Positions 1 to 14,961 of a stretch of 64,000 nucleotides of DNA are shown here, piece by piece. Under the pieces are notes generated by a model that ran no database searches, had not been told where the DNA came from, and was given only the letters and a program-made list of their open reading frames with translations. The stretch is from Climacteris rufus (lineage: Eukaryota > Chordata > Aves > Passeriformes > Climacteridae), in NCBI GenBank assembly GCA_013398175.1, contig VZRZ01008248.1, positions 755,385 through 819,384 of the forward strand, given 5' to 3'. Position 1 is the stretch's first letter, and each line of letters begins with the position of its first letter. Both the position numbers and the translations under genes were made by a program.

Positions 1-3000
1 ATTTAACCACATGCATACATATATACTCCCCTTTTTTTTCTTTTCCTAATAAAGCTTTTCAAAATGAGAATATTTTCAGCATGAGAATTACTTTGAATGT
101 CATTCTTGGACTCAGTTTCTGTTTAATTAAATTGGAACACCATAAAGTCTTATTGTGCGGCTCTTAATTTGGAAAAATTTCTTTCATTGGCATCTTGTAG
201 AATTTGGAATTGTGGGAGCAGTGAGAAGGGTACCTGAAGAAGGGAAATTGGATGACCCAGAGAGCCCCTGGCTGGAAAGCCTCATCTGAGAGAGGAGATA
301 TTACAGCCAAGGAATGTTGGTTGTGTTCCTCCCCATCAATCCTGTAGAAAGAAGACCTGGGAATTGTATCAATTGCTTGTCACATAGGGCTGTATTTAAG
401 AGGAGTGGAATGACAACATTGGAGGCACCCAGTTCAGAACCTGTGGGCAGTATTTTGCTGTAAAGTAATTCTGTTGATATACATGGAGCTGTGCTGTGAG
501 TGTGTCCTGCAGAACTCGTGCCAGGAGTGGCAGTCCTGGGTTATACTCAGATGTGTAAGTAACAGCAAACTGATACTCCTGTGTAAGAACCCTCAGTGCT
601 GGTGTCTATTGATGAGATAGGACTAAAAGTGTAAGAAGCTGGCCTTCTTACTTTTCCACTGTCAGCTATACTTTTTACATGCTTCACTGTTGAGATGTGC
701 CTGTTTGTGCCACCATGGTATTTTTTAGTGTTCTTAAAAAACAAGCATTGCTTAACAGTATAATTTGTCATCTGTAGTGTCTTGACTTCCCAAATAGTCC
801 TAGTATTTGCAGGAAAGCTTTACATACAGCTATGTGTCATGTTCCATCAATGAAGACTGAGGACCTGGAAAACTTGGTTATTTTGTTGTTAGTTTATTTT
901 GGCTAGTCTGTAGGGTAGCATTACTGTAAAGGTCCTATACCTTAAAGGAAGATCTCTTAATCTTGAGAATATTAGATTTGTCCAGTGACTTTCATGATCT
1001 TCATTCTTAATGGGCATGTTTCCTGCCTATATTTTTTAAGAGTTAAAAAAAAAATAAAGTGATCTTTAACAGGCATCCTTATTCATTGTATTTAAATTCT
1101 GATAGATCTGTAGATCCTATGTTATATGGGAATCATGTGTCTGAACTGCTGTGGATCTTTTAAGAAGTAAAGCTCTGACCTGGTCACTTGGACTTAGCCA
1201 TATGCTAGAAATAGTTATTGTCTAAAACCTTTTCTAATAACCACTGGCAACTCAGACTGTAAAGGAGGAGAACATGAGCGGAAGACCATTGAAAATAAAT
1301 TGTCTTCATCTGTCTTCAAGCAAAGAATATGGTTCCAGTAACGTCCTCTGTACTGCACTTCTCAGCACAGAAAAATTTGCATGGCATTATGGCTTTCCCA
1401 GAAAGGTATTACCTTCACATACAGAATTTCATTAGTATAAGCATTATTTGAGTTTATGTAAATCTGTGTTTCAAACTCTTGAGCACAATTGCAGGAGACA
1501 GTGCCTGTGAAGCTCTGAGAAATTCTGAAGGTACTGCTTTTGGGATCCTGATTATCTTGCAGAAGAAGGGATGCCTGTGGCTTGTCAGTGATCTCATTCC
1601 TCCATTGGAGGAGCTGATTCCTCCCAAAGAATGGGAGTAAATGTATTGTCAGCTTTCCAGACTAAAGCACAAGTTACCTGCTACTCCAAGTGCTCCAAAG
1701 CATTGGAATCATGTGTGCTTCAGTCATACTAAAAGATAATAAGGTATGCAGATACTACTGGGAAGACAAGAAGAAGCCATGCTAGTGCCATGTAGATGCT
1801 TTGAAGGTTATATCTTGTGTGTTGTAGTAGGGTGGAGGCTGGGACTTTTATTTTCCCTGCTGTCATCTGCCCACATGCATTGACCAAATTAATATTCTGG
1901 AAAACTGATAAATGTGAGCAAGCAGAGTTTGAGTCAAGCATCAGCTCCCCTTCAGAGGGGCATCTGCAATGGTCCTCTAGTGTCTTGTGGCTAATAAGTT
2001 ACTGCAGTTACCAGTCAGCCTGGAATTGTAATCAACTCTTCTGTCTACCACTGGGGATTTGCAAGGAAACTAGTAAGGAAAACTAGGGAAAGGATACATT
2101 TCTCTATTGTACAAAGTTCTTACTATTGCTTACATGTCTGTTTTTCTAAATCTAGAAATAGACATCAAGCTAATAAGCAGTTACATAAGGAACAGAGTCT
2201 AGTAATCAGATAAATCTTCAAAAATGTTAGGTAGAAGGGATTTAGTGGTTTTTTGTTTGTTTTTGAGGAACAAATAAGATCTTTCATAACTCCAGGTATT
2301 TGCTAATCTGCATAGAAAGTTAATTGTATGGATGTGGAAAATACACAGCTCTTCATGTGAAAAGCTGCTTTGATTTGGGTGTACTGTGTAGAATTATAAA
2401 TGAAAGAATATAGGTGTTACCTAGACCTGTAGGTTTAAGTACACACAGGACTGTGTAACTTAAGTATTAGATTACCATTTTTTCAGGAAGTAATACTAAT
2501 AGGTTTGAGCTGTGAGTGGTGAATGAGTTGGGCTGGTATTTTTGTTTCATCCTGCTTTCACTTTTCAGAATTCATTAATGACTGTTCTCCCTTATCTGTG
2601 GCTCTGTTTTTTCTGTTAGTGTTTTCTGGCACTGTGATAGTTGGTTTGGATGAAGTGGGTGTACGTGGACCTGAAGGAATGCAAGGACTCTTAGGAGAAG
2701 GTTACTAAATAACTCTTCTTTCCATAGCTGGAAATTGTGAGGTGGGGAGGCTGGGAAGACATTTAAAAAACCTTAACACACTATATTCAAAGTTACTTTT
2801 CCTTTCATATCTGAAGTTTTAATAGTGGTCATTTTTGAGAAGAGCCAGCTTTAGGCTGCAGATATTTAGCAAATGGGGGCTGATGCCTTGTCCATGCTTT
2901 AAGACAGAATAAATCATATGACATAAAAATGGAAAGGAAGAATGTGTGTTCCCTGAATTTCATCTAAAACTTGCTGTCTCGTTTGTAAGAGTTCTCATAT

Positions 3001-6000
3001 CTTAGAAGGAACTTACTGGGAACAAACACTATTTCTCTTAAATTGCTAATCATCTTCACGTGTATGAAGGCTTATATTAACAGCTGATAACTGAGTATTA
3101 TCCAAATCTATTTTCTTGTGTGTAGGTAACAATAGAAGCATGGCTTCAGCTGGACAATGAAGTAGCTGCTTTGAAAATGAGATTCTCTGCCATGTATTGA
3201 TGTGCTTTTTTCTATTGAGCACGACAGGGCATGGAAACATAAAGATGCATAATCAAGGCTTAAATTGATTTCTTTAAATGAGAAGCTACCCATGAAATGC
3301 AGTTGATATTAAGGCATGATGGTGTGTTTTTAGGGGAGTAAAACTAAGCTGGTGTCTGATGTAGAGATGAGTTGTGGATACTGATCCTCTTGATTGACAT
3401 GGCTAGTATTGCACATTCAAATTTGTCTTTTGTATTGAAAGGCAAGAACTAAATAGTCCTTTCTTCTATCAAGATACTTTCATATCTGATCTTCTGCTTT
3501 CGTTGAAGGGATTCCTTGTTCTTGTAAGTTTGGGGGTTTTAAGAATAAGCAGTCTTCCTTTCTTGGTGTGGAGCCCACCTAAAGCAATAGGATTTATTTG
3601 TCTGCAGTGTTAAAGAAGATAGTGGAGAACTAACTGCTTCAGGGTAACAGGGTATATCTTAATCATGTATTCAGAAAACAGAGAGAGAGGTATCTGTGGT
3701 CTTCTCTGGTTCCCATAGTACTGTCTTAGCACTGCATTGTTAAAATGCTTGCTTAAGATTATTTCCTTTTTCATAATAATTCTGCAGCTGAAGCTTGATT
3801 ACTCCAAGCCTTCTCATCAGTCACATAAAGGAATGAATTTCCTTCACATGGGAATTAAGGGGGGAAAAAAGATGTTTTACATCTGGTTGAACCTAAAAAG
3901 TATCCCACAGAATTTCTCTGGGTTGATTGGTCTGTCAAAAACTAGAATTAAGCAATTCTCCATCTGTATTAATTTAAAATCTGACTAAGTATGTGTTCCC
4001 TCTGCTTTTTAACCTTCTTTATAGAGTGGAACCAGAGGTATCTCTTGAAAATCTCTAGTGTTTTTACATACCTTTGTCACAATGTTGTATGCGTTTTTTA
4101 ACTGAAAAATGCATTAAGGTGCATTTTCACATTATCTGTTTAACTGAGGTAGTGATGTTAGAAGAGCAGTGTTGCTCTTTCATATTTATGTGCCTTAATT
4201 AGCTTATCCTCTATAAATCTGAAGTAGAGTTTGCAATCTCCTCTCTATAGGTTCAAGACAAAACTGATTTGAATGTCTTGAATTTTCAGCTAATTCCCAA
4301 ATCCTGAATGATCATAAATGTTTTCTGATCAGGCCTCAAATCACAGTTCTGAAGTGACAGAATATAATGGTTTTTTGGAGAGGTTTGGGAGTGAGCATTA
4401 ATTGGAGCTGAGGTGGTTCAGATGTCCTCTTGAAGCTTCCATCATGCTGGGCTGTGGTGGTATGTATATATACTTGTCATGTACTTCAGTTTTTCAAGCT
4501 AGCCAGGCAAGGTAAGAGTGTACTTGTGAAGCTCCTGGCATTCCAGATGGACACCGGGACCGTGGTGGTGTTTAAGACTTCTGGAGAAGTTGCCTCGTAA
4601 GTTTAGAATTGGTGTAGTCTCTTCAGTTCTTTCAACTTGAGTGCTCAACTCAAGTAGTCCTTTTTTCTTCTACCCAGAAATAGACTGATTTAGGAAGAGA
4701 ATCAAAATCCACAGCAAGGTTAGCCATTCACTTACACTGCTGTGTTCTACTTCCTGCCTCACCATGATAAAAGTGACATGAGTGACCTGGTATGGCAATT
4801 CACATAACAAAGCCTTCAAAAATCTTAGGTGGAAGCCTGGTTATCTAGCTATCATTTTGCTAATGTCTTTGTTAAATGTTCTTGTGCCTTTGGATCTTTT
4901 GGTGCTTGTTTGATACAAGGTAGTTTTATTTTTTCTTACTTGTTACCTGGAACACTAAGAATAAACAACTTCTTCATCCTAGAAAGGTAACCTGGATGTT
5001 AGTTCACATTACCTGCATGCCCCTCTTGTTTGAAGTACGGTCATAGGCATTAACATCCTTTAAGTTAATCTTGGAAGCAGATCTTTTCTCTGAGACAAGA
5101 ACTGCTCAGCTGTGGAATATTCCAGTTTGGGGCCTTTGCTGGCATATGTAACAGTGACTGGAGGATAGAAATTAGTGCTCATACAAATTTTCAAGATTCC
5201 CCTTTGGGCTAATATGTATAGCCTGTATTCAACTCCGATTGGCTGTGATACTCCAGAACAGACAAAGTGACCCCTGAAACAACTAAACATTGAAATGTTT
5301 TTCAGCCTGCAGTCACTTTGGTAATAGGTTAACAATATCCAAATTGCACCAGAAGACCAAGAAATGGCAGCGAGTACTTAGTGGAAAGCTGGACATAAAA
5401 TCTTTGTCCATTTTCTGTGTCCAGCAAAAATGACACATCACAGGAAAGCTTTCCTCTGATTTGAAAGATGGAGGAATTTGGTGTCTGTTATTAATTCAAA
5501 TTCTTGTAGCTAAAGTATAGAATGAAATGAAATAATAAGTTACAGCTCTTTGTAGAAAGATAAGGTATCAAATTCTGCAGTATAACTGGGAACCATTTAC
5601 ATGGCTAATGGTTACCAAAGTTGTCTGGCTTCAAGAATTCTGTGTTCTTGGGGAGCAGGGGAGGAAGGTCAGCAGAGCATGTGCTTTTGGATACAGAGTT
5701 CAGTAGAACTCTGGGAGAATGTGGATAAATAAAGCCTTGAGGGTCTTTGTAAGATTGAGGTTGATACAGTAATATTTGTCTTGATTATAGAACTAAAATT
5801 TCAGAACTTACCTGTAAATAACATAAAGGAGAGATAACTTCACAGTTTAACTGACTGACTTATTGAAAACTTGTACTTTTCAAGTTATTAAAACTTAATT
5901 GGTCTGTCTGTAGTAGGTTGAATATTATCGAGTTCTCAAGGGATTTCTAGTTCTATCCAGGGCTTGACAGACAAACTCTACAGTTCAGTAGACAGTTAAT

Positions 6001-7783
6001 AGCTTTAATAAATATTAATAAAATAAGTCTATTGTATAACCAAATCTTTAGGGAAATTACTCTGGTGGTGTAATTTGTAAAAAGAAACGTAATCTTGATG
6101 ATTTTGTGGAGTTTTCTTATTAAAATTACTTTTAGTAATTGAAGTGGGTATCATATTTATTAGATAAACTTTAATAAAACTTCAGATGTATAGGGTAAAC
6201 TGATAGGGAACTGAGTGTGTTTTTAAAACTCAGGGAAAAAGAGGTCTTTGAAAAGTTAGTGTTCACTTCAGGGAATAGTGTTTGTTTGACTAGAAAAGAG
6301 AAGCTTGCCTAGGGCTTTCTTACATAGCATCTTTATATTCTCATCTTTAAAAAAAAAACTGTAAAAATGCAGGAAACTGTCATGATGAAAGTAAATCAGG
6401 TATTGTGTCCAGCTTCTCAGCTGAGTGGGTACCAGTGTCTCTTCTGGGCAGCATTTAAGCCAAGTCAGATTTGTTTCCAGTTCTTTCTGGAATTAGAAGC
6501 AGTAAGGCATGAGCAGTGCAACAGCAGAGGTGCTGTTGCTTCCTGAGCTACCTGTGGATGTCCGGGAAATGTCAGGTTGCACCAGCTGTATACGGGAGTA
6601 GAACATTTAAGTTGTAAGGATTAGCTAAGATCAGCAATGTTAAAACTCCCAATTTTGAATGTAGATATGCTTCTGAGCTTATTTGAAATGGTGTTGTACA
6701 GCCCTGCTTTATAATACATTATTGAAAAGTTCAAGTCAAAACCATTGTCTATGTACAGGCTGCCCTATGACCTCTAGAAGCATTGTGCCATGCAGTCATT
6801 CCTAGCAGTGGAAATTGCCAGCAAATACATGTCAATTTTAGTATGTTTTATTGCTTTTAAATCTGCAAGGAATAAGCAAGTCTCTTATTAGAGAAGGGAA
6901 TAGAATGGGTTATTTGTGGGAGTCTGGCAAAGTATAGAAGAGCTGGAAGAAGATTCACTTTCCTCTGTGGTTCATTACCTGACATTAGCGATTTTATTGA
7001 AATTTTTATTTTAGGTAGACAAAGTATTTTGGAGAAGTCAAGTAAGGACAGTGGAGAAATCCAGGGTGATGGTTTTGGAGGGAGAAAAAGCAACACGATT
7101 GTTTAGTTAATTTGGAGGGGTTTTTTTGTATGAAGGAAGTACGTGGAACTTCTTAAGAAATGGAAGTTATTTAGCTACTTGAGGTTATAAATAAAGCAGA
7201 CCTGTGACAAATCAGTTGATTCATGGTTGTCCAGTACCCAGGAGCTATGTGAACCTTCAATGAGGAAATCTGCAAGTCAGAGGGATAATTCTGGTGGAAG
7301 GTGTTAGAAAGTGTGTTTGCCAAGAGGGAGGCATTGCTATTTGTCACTATTCTAGGAGCTCAAGGTGCTGTGCTCAAGGCAATAAAAAGTTGTTGCTGTA
7401 GATGTTGTACAGGAGTGTAGTAGTTACCTCCCAAGAGCCACGTAGATCTTCAATATAACTGTCTGTGGTGGTCACCTACAGGAAATTCTCAAACTAAATA
7501 TTATTCAAAATAGTAGTAGCCATGTATGACCAAGCATGCATACAGCACATGTCTAAATTTCGTAAGAGACAAAGCCCTTCTACTTAGACTGCCTTAATCT
7601 CTGCATTGGGAATTTGTTACCTCGCCTGTCCACGGACCTAGCTGCTGTGCATTGTCTACTCAATGAACATAAAATCCTGGAATGCCCCTATTTTTTATCT
7701 CAGAAGCATCTACTAAAATTTGCCTGCTTCCTTACTTGGATTTTGGGCTATTAATTTGCACATTGTCATTATTGCTGTCATGG

Positions 7784-7864
7784 TTGTTGTAATTTTTTTG
7801 TTGTTGTTTGGGGTTTGTTTTTCCCTTTTTTTTTTTTTTTGGTTGGTTGGTTTTTTTGGGGGTA
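7784..7864 (+). repeat. T/G-rich low-complexity tract
   Basis: A run of T with TTG and GGTT units, including a T homopolymer of about 15 bases and (GGTT)2-3, with almost no A or C. Open reading frames across it are compositional artefacts. Confidence 0.9.
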
Positions 7865-9771
7865 GCTCTATTTTTTTATTGAAGGGAAGTTTATTAAGTA
7901 TGTGTGCTTAACAGAAGTCTGGTGTTAATATGAACTACAGTAAGCTGCATATTTTAAAGGCTAAATAACATGGACTAAAATAGGAAGACATATGTTTGAG
8001 TTTGGTTTTTTGGGGGTTTCTTTGGTATTATAATAAGACATTGAATAAGACACTGAATACTTCCTGCTGTAAAAATGGCCAGTGTGATTTTAAGACTGTG
8101 TCTGCTGCCTCATAAATGCAGTTTCAGTAATCTTGAGCTTGGGTTCACATGTACAGTTGGCTGGTTACAATATTCTTTTCCATTAAGCATTTTTGGAGCG
8201 TATCATGCTTTATGAGCAAAGGTTAACTAGGGCCTGAAGGAAGCTCGAAGCAGCAAAGTACAGATGTATTTGTAGCAAAGAGGACCACTGGCCAAGCTCA
8301 GGATAATTACTGCTACGTATTATTTAAAGACAGACTCTCTGTTGTTAAACTCTGCTGGAGTCTTCCAAAAGAAGGCATTCTGCCCTAACTAATTTCCATG
8401 TCCAAAGTCATTGTGGCTAAATCCCTAGTTCTCACACAGTTCAGATAGTCAGAAAGGCCGCCTTTATGATGTAAGAATGATTATTTTGGTCTTAGAGCTG
8501 TGAATATTGTTACCTTAGCTGTGTGTTTCTCTGCAATGGAATTAGATCTCTGAAAATCTTTTGGTACTGTTTTTTGAAATGGTTCATTTGTAAAGAATTT
8601 TTTTAATAGGTGAATATGATCAGCTTGTCAGCTGATGGAGTAAGGTTTGGAAGGAATGCAGTATCTGGAGACATGAGAGGCTGGGATAAATGGGGCCTCA
8701 GCATCTCTCTTTCAGAGGTCTTGCATACAATCTGAAAAAGTGCTGTGATAAACTTCATTTTTTGTATTTCTGATGCTTGTTAGAATTCATTACCCCAGGT
8801 ACAGCATTTGTTGACTTGCCTGATAGATGGCTTTTGTGGATTTTGTTTCATATCTAAAGTATTAAATTGCTGAAACCAGTTGTTACATTATATTAAGATT
8901 ATATATTAACACTGTTTCAGTGAGTAATTATTTGTTTGGGGCCTCTCCCATAGATTTTTACCAATATTGAAGCTTCAAGATTGTTAAATAGTTGTATGAA
9001 GTTATTTGAAAGCTAACTTAGTCTTCAGCCTCAGGACAGCTCTTAGAAAATGGTCCTTGGATGGAACTGCTGAGTCCCTGAAACAAGCAAATATATCTCA
9101 CCTCCATTCCTCTAAAATACACTACCTGGGATTGTTGTCTCCTGGGTAGCTTTGAAAGTATGAAGACACTAAATTGTCGATATGTCATCTTTCAAATTTG
9201 CAGTGTGTCTGGAATTTCAATGCTGGCTGAACTATGGCTGGTGAAAAACTGCCTTAATATTGAAGGGTGTGATGGAAAGGGCAAATGGCCTTTTAGTGTT
9301 ACCTTACATAGTATTACATAGGACTGTGCTTAGCAAAGGCTGTTTTTCTATTCCTGTGCTGCTTGGAGGTACTTGGAATGCTGAAGACTTCACTATTTTT
9401 TTTTAATCAAATAATCTTAGTTAACAAAATAACTAGGAATGCTGCCTAGGGAACAGTTGAGTGGAGGCTTTTGCTTCCTTTGGTCTTCAAGGAGGCCAGT
9501 GGCAAAGCTGCCTTTGTTCCTGCTTGTATCCTTTTCCACTGCTACCTAAGGCTGATGCAAAACCAGACCATGACCAGGCACTGCCTCTCTGAAACTGCTG
9601 TCAGGAGATTTGTGCTTGTTCATGCACATCACTCTTCCCTAAGGATATAGCTTGTGCTGAGAAGGTAATGTCATTTAAGGGAGACAAGTAGCATAAAATA
9701 ATCTCAGGCTACTGGCTTGTATTGAGAAAAATCTTGATGCTCTGTACCATCATCTCTTATAAACCCTTAGC

Positions 9772-9822
9772 TTTTCATGTTTTATCATGTTTTCAAGTTA
9801 TCATGTTATATTCATGTTTTTA
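9772..9822. repeat. Degenerate TCATGTT-rich repeat
   Basis: TCATGTT occurs four times within about 50 bases (9775, 9785, 9801, 9812), separated by AT-rich spacers. Confidence 0.75.
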
Positions 9823-10300
9823 AAACGCTCTAGATAGGCTTCAGGTTCTTCAGGAGTCTCCAGCCATTCAGTTTTATCATTAAACCTAGGCTCTTCTGAA
9901 CAGTTGAAGCTGTGGTGTAGTAGCAAACCATTTTTATAAGATAGGCACAGAAATTAGACTTAGAATTGAAGTAAAAATCAGTATAACGAGTGGCAATTGT
10001 ATTTCGGTTCCTGCACTGCCTGTGGTGAGCTGGTCCATACACCCAAGCCCCCTTCTCCAGAGACCTGAGGAGGGGAACAGAGGCTGTACTCTGCTGCTGG
10101 CTCTTCCTGTGCCATGTGGTGAGGCTGGAGCAGCTGCCTGCCCTGTGCCCTGTTTTAAGGGTGGAACTGAGGGCAGGAGGGGAGACTTGGATCTGTGCCA
10201 CATCTATTTTGTCATTGCTCACACATCTGCTGCCAGTTCAATTAAAATTAATTGCTCTAAGAAAGTTTGCTTGTATTTGTTTTTTCAAACTTTTTATTTT

Positions 10301-10495
10301 TCATAGAATTGTAGAATGGTGTGAGTTGGAAGGGCCCTTAAACATCTAGTTTCAACCCCTTCTGCCATGGGCAGGGGTTCCATTCCCTAGATCAGGTTGC
10401 TCAGGGCCCCATCCAAACTGGCTGTGATTGCATGTCTGGGGATGGGGTTTTCACAACCTCTCTGGGCAGCAGTTCTTGTCCCTTTGTCACTCTAA
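10301..10495 (-). mobile_element. CR1 LINE, 3'-end fragment
   Basis: Read on the plus strand it begins tcatagaattgtagaatgg, the reverse complement of the CR1 3' terminal repeat. It continues with the familiar ttggaagggccctta, ctgccatgggcaggg, aggttgctcagggccccatcc and acaacctctctgggcagc blocks. The right (5') edge fades near 10495 and is approximate. Its moderate divergence suggests an old copy. It is antisense to ATP8A2. Confidence 0.9.
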
Positions 10496-13042
10496 TCTGC
10501 TGTGCTCAAATTGCAAGACAGAAGGATTGCATTTATTTTAGTGTTTTGAAGGTAAGTAGCATTGAGCATGAATGAATCTTGGTAGAATTCTATTAGAAAA
10601 TCTAATCTTCAGACTTTCTCTGACAAATGTGTTAAAGCTGGACAGTCTTAAGGTATTTACCTGATGTTATTGGTGTGTAGTACTAATTTTATAATCAAAC
10701 TGCAACAGAAAAGTTTACATCATGACAAATTTATTTGAGCAAAACCAGTAAGCAGATTCAACAGGCTGGCTTGCATAAAATGATTTGGATGGTTTTGTTA
10801 TGCTTTTCCCATTTCATGATCCAATGCTTTGCAGACAGTTCCCTTTATGGGTCTTGTATCAACTGAACAAATGTATAGCCATCTGCATTTCTGGTATTTT
10901 GATATTATAGCACTAAATTCTTTCATCTTCTTAAATTATGTGTGGTGCCAATGGTTGTGTTTTGGATAGCTCTCCTGTTACTTTCCTTCAATTATTGAAT
11001 GAGAGTTACTTGATCCTACAGATCTAGAAGTGTGCAGATAGTAAAGATCTCTGCTGATCTAGCAGGAATGTTTTCTAGCATCTTGGTTGTGTAACCCAAT
11101 AGTGTTTCTCCCCTTCCCTAATGTGTGTCTGTATCTTAACACTGTAATTTATGGGTTTAAAGAACTGTAGTCCAAGGTAAATGCTTTTAGTCCTGCTACT
11201 GCCCTCTGCTTGCGTGCAGAGCTATAGAGCTCTTAATTTTAGTTTTGGGACATGAGGGAAAATCCAGTTTCCCTATATCCTTGCTGGTCCAGCTTTTCAA
11301 TCTCTACTTCTTGTCTAACAGCTTGTATTTCCCAGATAGGGGAGTGGCCAGGCCCTTGTCCTTCAGGGCATGCATAGTGTTTGCCTTGTTCATGGTGTTC
11401 CCTATCCTTCATCTGCCATTGTGGGGCAATTTGGATGCTGTTTTGTCTTAAACAGAAGCATAGTTGTGGTGGAGTGTCTTCTTTACAGTTGCTTGCCAGA
11501 GGGGCTGGCTCAGGCAGGAGAATGCTTCCTTGCTGTCTGCTTGCTGGGCTCTGCTTCTTTAGAAGTCTTGAGAGGGCACAGATGAGACTGAGGCCAGGAA
11601 TGAAGTGTCCAGGATAGCCTGTTGCACCCTGCCTACCCTTGAGCAGCTGCCAAAGGGCAGGAAGCCTGACCTAATTATTTAAGGAGTCAAAGATCCTGGT
11701 TGGATGGAAACAGTTGATGAATGTACATGTTCTCCATTTTCAAGAGGCTGTTGGGGAATAGGTAAGGTCATGGGAGTACAGCTTGTATCAGTTCCTTCTG
11801 GAAACACCTTTGTGTGTTTTTTTATTGCCTAGTTAGCCCTGGGTAAAAGGGAAAAATACATAGTCCAAGGAGTGTGAGTAACTTCTGATGCTTATCATGC
11901 TGTCAAGGTATGAGTAAAATCTCAAAGGGTTTTTCAAGAATTGCAGGTTCTCTCATTTCTGCTCAATACCTGTATTGTGCCTAAATCAAAACCAGGGCTT
12001 TAAGCAAACAACTTGGGTTAAAAGCAATCTGCTTCTTAAAAGTCAGTTTTATTACAGAGCTTGCCTGTGCTAATCAGTCACTCCAAAACTTTCTCGGCTT
12101 TGCTTGGAGAAACAGATTTGGTAGTACACAAGCATTGGAAAGGAAGACTAATATGACAGGTTGGCTTGTTTTATGTGAGAGACTAGCTCGAGTAGCTTAG
12201 AGTTTGCTGTTTGGCTTAATTCTCAAAGCAGTTTCCTTTTACTGAAGTACGGGAATAGCTTTGGCTATGAACTCTGAAAGCGGTATGGCCTTTGTTACTT
12301 ACACTACCATTCAGCTGAGCTATTAACTGCACAGATGCTGATAGTGGTTGGGGGTTTTTTTAAGGGGGATTTTGGAGAGGAAATTAAGACTGGAAGACTA
12401 CAAATAATTGAAGCTATAGCTTTCCCTAGCCCTATTTAAATTTTATTAGACTGTAGAGAGAAGAATTCTGTCCTTCCAACTTTATTTCGATAACTTACAA
12501 ATTGATGTTATCTTACATGAAAGAATAAAATTAGAACATTTTCTTTTCCAGACTACAGATGTAATGTAACTTGAAAATATGAAATAATTTTTTTCATAGT
12601 CAACACTGTTTTTGAAACTTGCATGTCTGGGCTGGCAAGGTAACTGCATCATGAGAAAATCCTATTCTGTACAAATCAGCCTATTCAATATTATGTGTTT
12701 CCTGTGTATAGTGTTCTTCTGGAGGAGACATGGGTTCTGTCATCCAGTCTATATTTCATTGTGACTAGTGTTTAGTCTTTTATACATTCATAAACATGGA
12801 TTCCTTACTTGCTAGCAATAATAAAACTTCTTTAGTGTAGTCCTGGCTGCACTGATGTCTGTTACTTGTCTCAGCTAAGTTCTAGTCTTATTGAGTCAGG
12901 ATGGCTACATTTTACTTACATCAACCAAGGTGTTATAATTGTGGTATATAAAAAACCCCATATGCAAAAAGAGTTAAAAAATATGAAAAATTCTGTATCT
13001 GTAACCTGTATTCAGAGATCTGAATCTTTAAAGCATTCTACC

Positions 13043-13401
13043 TGAAGGCTTAGGGGTGACCTAATTGCCTTCCTGTACCTGAAAGGAGCCTGCAAGAAAG
13101 TTGAAGGGGGACTTTTTACGGGAACATGTGGTGACAGGACAAGGGGGAATGGCTTCAAGCTGTAAGAGAGTAGGTTTAGATTACATGCTAAGAAAAAATT
13201 CCTAACTGTGAGGGTGGTGAAGCACTGGAACAGTTTGCCCAGGGAAGTTGTGGATGCCCCATCTCTGGAAGTGTTCAAGACCAGGTTGGATGGGGCTCTG
13301 AGCAACTTGGTCTAGTGGAAGGTGTTCCTGCCTTTCTAGGGGTGGAGTTGGAACTAGATCTTTAAGGTCTCTTCCAACCCAAAACAGTCTCTGATTTTAT
13401 A
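13043..13401 (+). mobile_element. CR1 LINE, 3' end (ORF2 C-terminus plus 3' UTR)
   Basis: Blocks diagnostic of CR1 appear in sense order: aggggtgacctaattgcct, gtgacaggacaaggggga, cactggaacagtttgcccag, ggaagttgtggatgcccc and ggtctcttccaaccc, ending near tctctgattttatat. The middle still encodes a recognisable ORF2 C-terminal wording in a broken frame. It is 5'-truncated, as usual for CR1, and lies in the same orientation as the host gene. Confidence 0.93.
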
Positions 13402-14961
13402 TGAGGAGAAAATACCTTTTTTGAGGGAGCGGTGGGAGCTAAATTGTGGACTGACTTGTATGCCCACATACCAGTGTAATTTTCTTGGCTGAATTCTCCT
13501 TAGCAGTTTGTGGACATTGGACTGTACTGATAGCTTAAAACACAGGAACACAGAAGCCTGTGGTTCAGACACTGTGTCAGAGAATCCTATGTCTTCATGA
13601 TCTAAAGCAGAAGGTTGTGATATGTTCTTGATCTGAAGATTTATTAATTGAGCTTAAAGGTGGTCTTTTATCTTTGAGGAATTACTTAGCAGAAGCAGAA
13701 CTTCTTGAAGGTCTAAACAAGAGTTTGTTTTGCTTGCTTCCAGGAAAAACTGGATTATTATATTTGAAAGAAAAAATAGAAGGAAATTAAAAAAACCTAT
13801 TTTGTTGAATGAACTTAATAAAGCTAAAATATCAAAATATAAAGACTCTGAGTCATTCTAGCTTGTTAGCAAAACTAACAGACTGCTTCCTCTTGGCGGA
13901 GCACAGTTGATTTTAGTAATCACACGGTTGTTTTAGTGTCCAGAACAAGCATTTGTTTTTTTTCACTTTTTGTGGTATGAGATATAAACTATCTTAATGT
14001 GTACCATAAACTGTTCTGTGGTCAAATATGTAATGTGTATTGAAAGCAATAGAGAGAATACATAGAGCCATTCTGGAGTAAATGAAAGTAATGTAATAAG
14101 CCTAATGCTATTCTTAGTGTGAAGAGAGCAGGGTTGTGGCTATACTCTTTGAAATCCCTGGATACGCATGTTTCTTGCTAAAGTTAGAAATATTAAAAAT
14201 GTCAAACTGAACAAATATGGTATTGTCTTTCATAGCATTTGAAGAACATCTGATGAATTGTCCCTTTGACTGCAGTTGTTTCTACAATTGTTTCTTATGC
14301 TGCAAGCTTTGCCCTCTGAGAACTCAGAAGTATTGCAAAAGACTCATGGCTTTCAAGATGGTGCCTTTGGCAACTGTGTTGTACTGGATGACTACTTAGG
14401 ATGTCAAATCTTTGGTCAGAGAATGCTGAGACTGCCGCATTTCTTGATTTTTTTTTTTTTCTTTTTAGTAAAACAGTTTTTTAATAAAGATTTACAGTAA
14501 AGATTGGCATTTTTAAGATGCCACTGCTATAATCAGCATCTCTCTCCTTAACGTGAAGAAAAAAGTAATGCTGCAGGAAACTTCAGGTTTTATTTCAGAA
14601 GGCTAAAATACAAGGATCACCACTTTTGGTAGCAGGCACTGCCATGATACTCAATCTGCAAGATGGGAGATGAGTAGTTAGTGAAGTCTGGAACAAACCA
14701 GTTTTACTACTTATTTGGCAAAAGCCTCTCTTTGGTCCTAATTTTCTCTCCTCCTCCCCACCCCGCAGCCTCCCCAGCTCTTGGGTTGCAGGGGAGACTT
14801 CATATATATTTCATGTTAAAGGTGCTGCCTTTCTTCCCTGAGAGCTGAAGTTTGGTGTACAACCATCTGACATGCTGCATTAAGCTTGCTTGAACACTTA
14901 GCCATGTATTTTTTGAATAGTCAGCTCTTTGATGCTCCTCCTTACCATGATCTTGAAGTGA

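Noticed and set aside
2523..2708. Plus-strand frame ending in a Gly-rich segment (GVRGPEGMQGLLGEGY)
   Set aside because: It looks collagen-like for a few residues only, has no repeat of the Gly-X-Y pattern and no splice context that I could support.
13012..13305. Minus-strand 97-codon frame
   Set aside because: It is antisense to a CR1 3' end.
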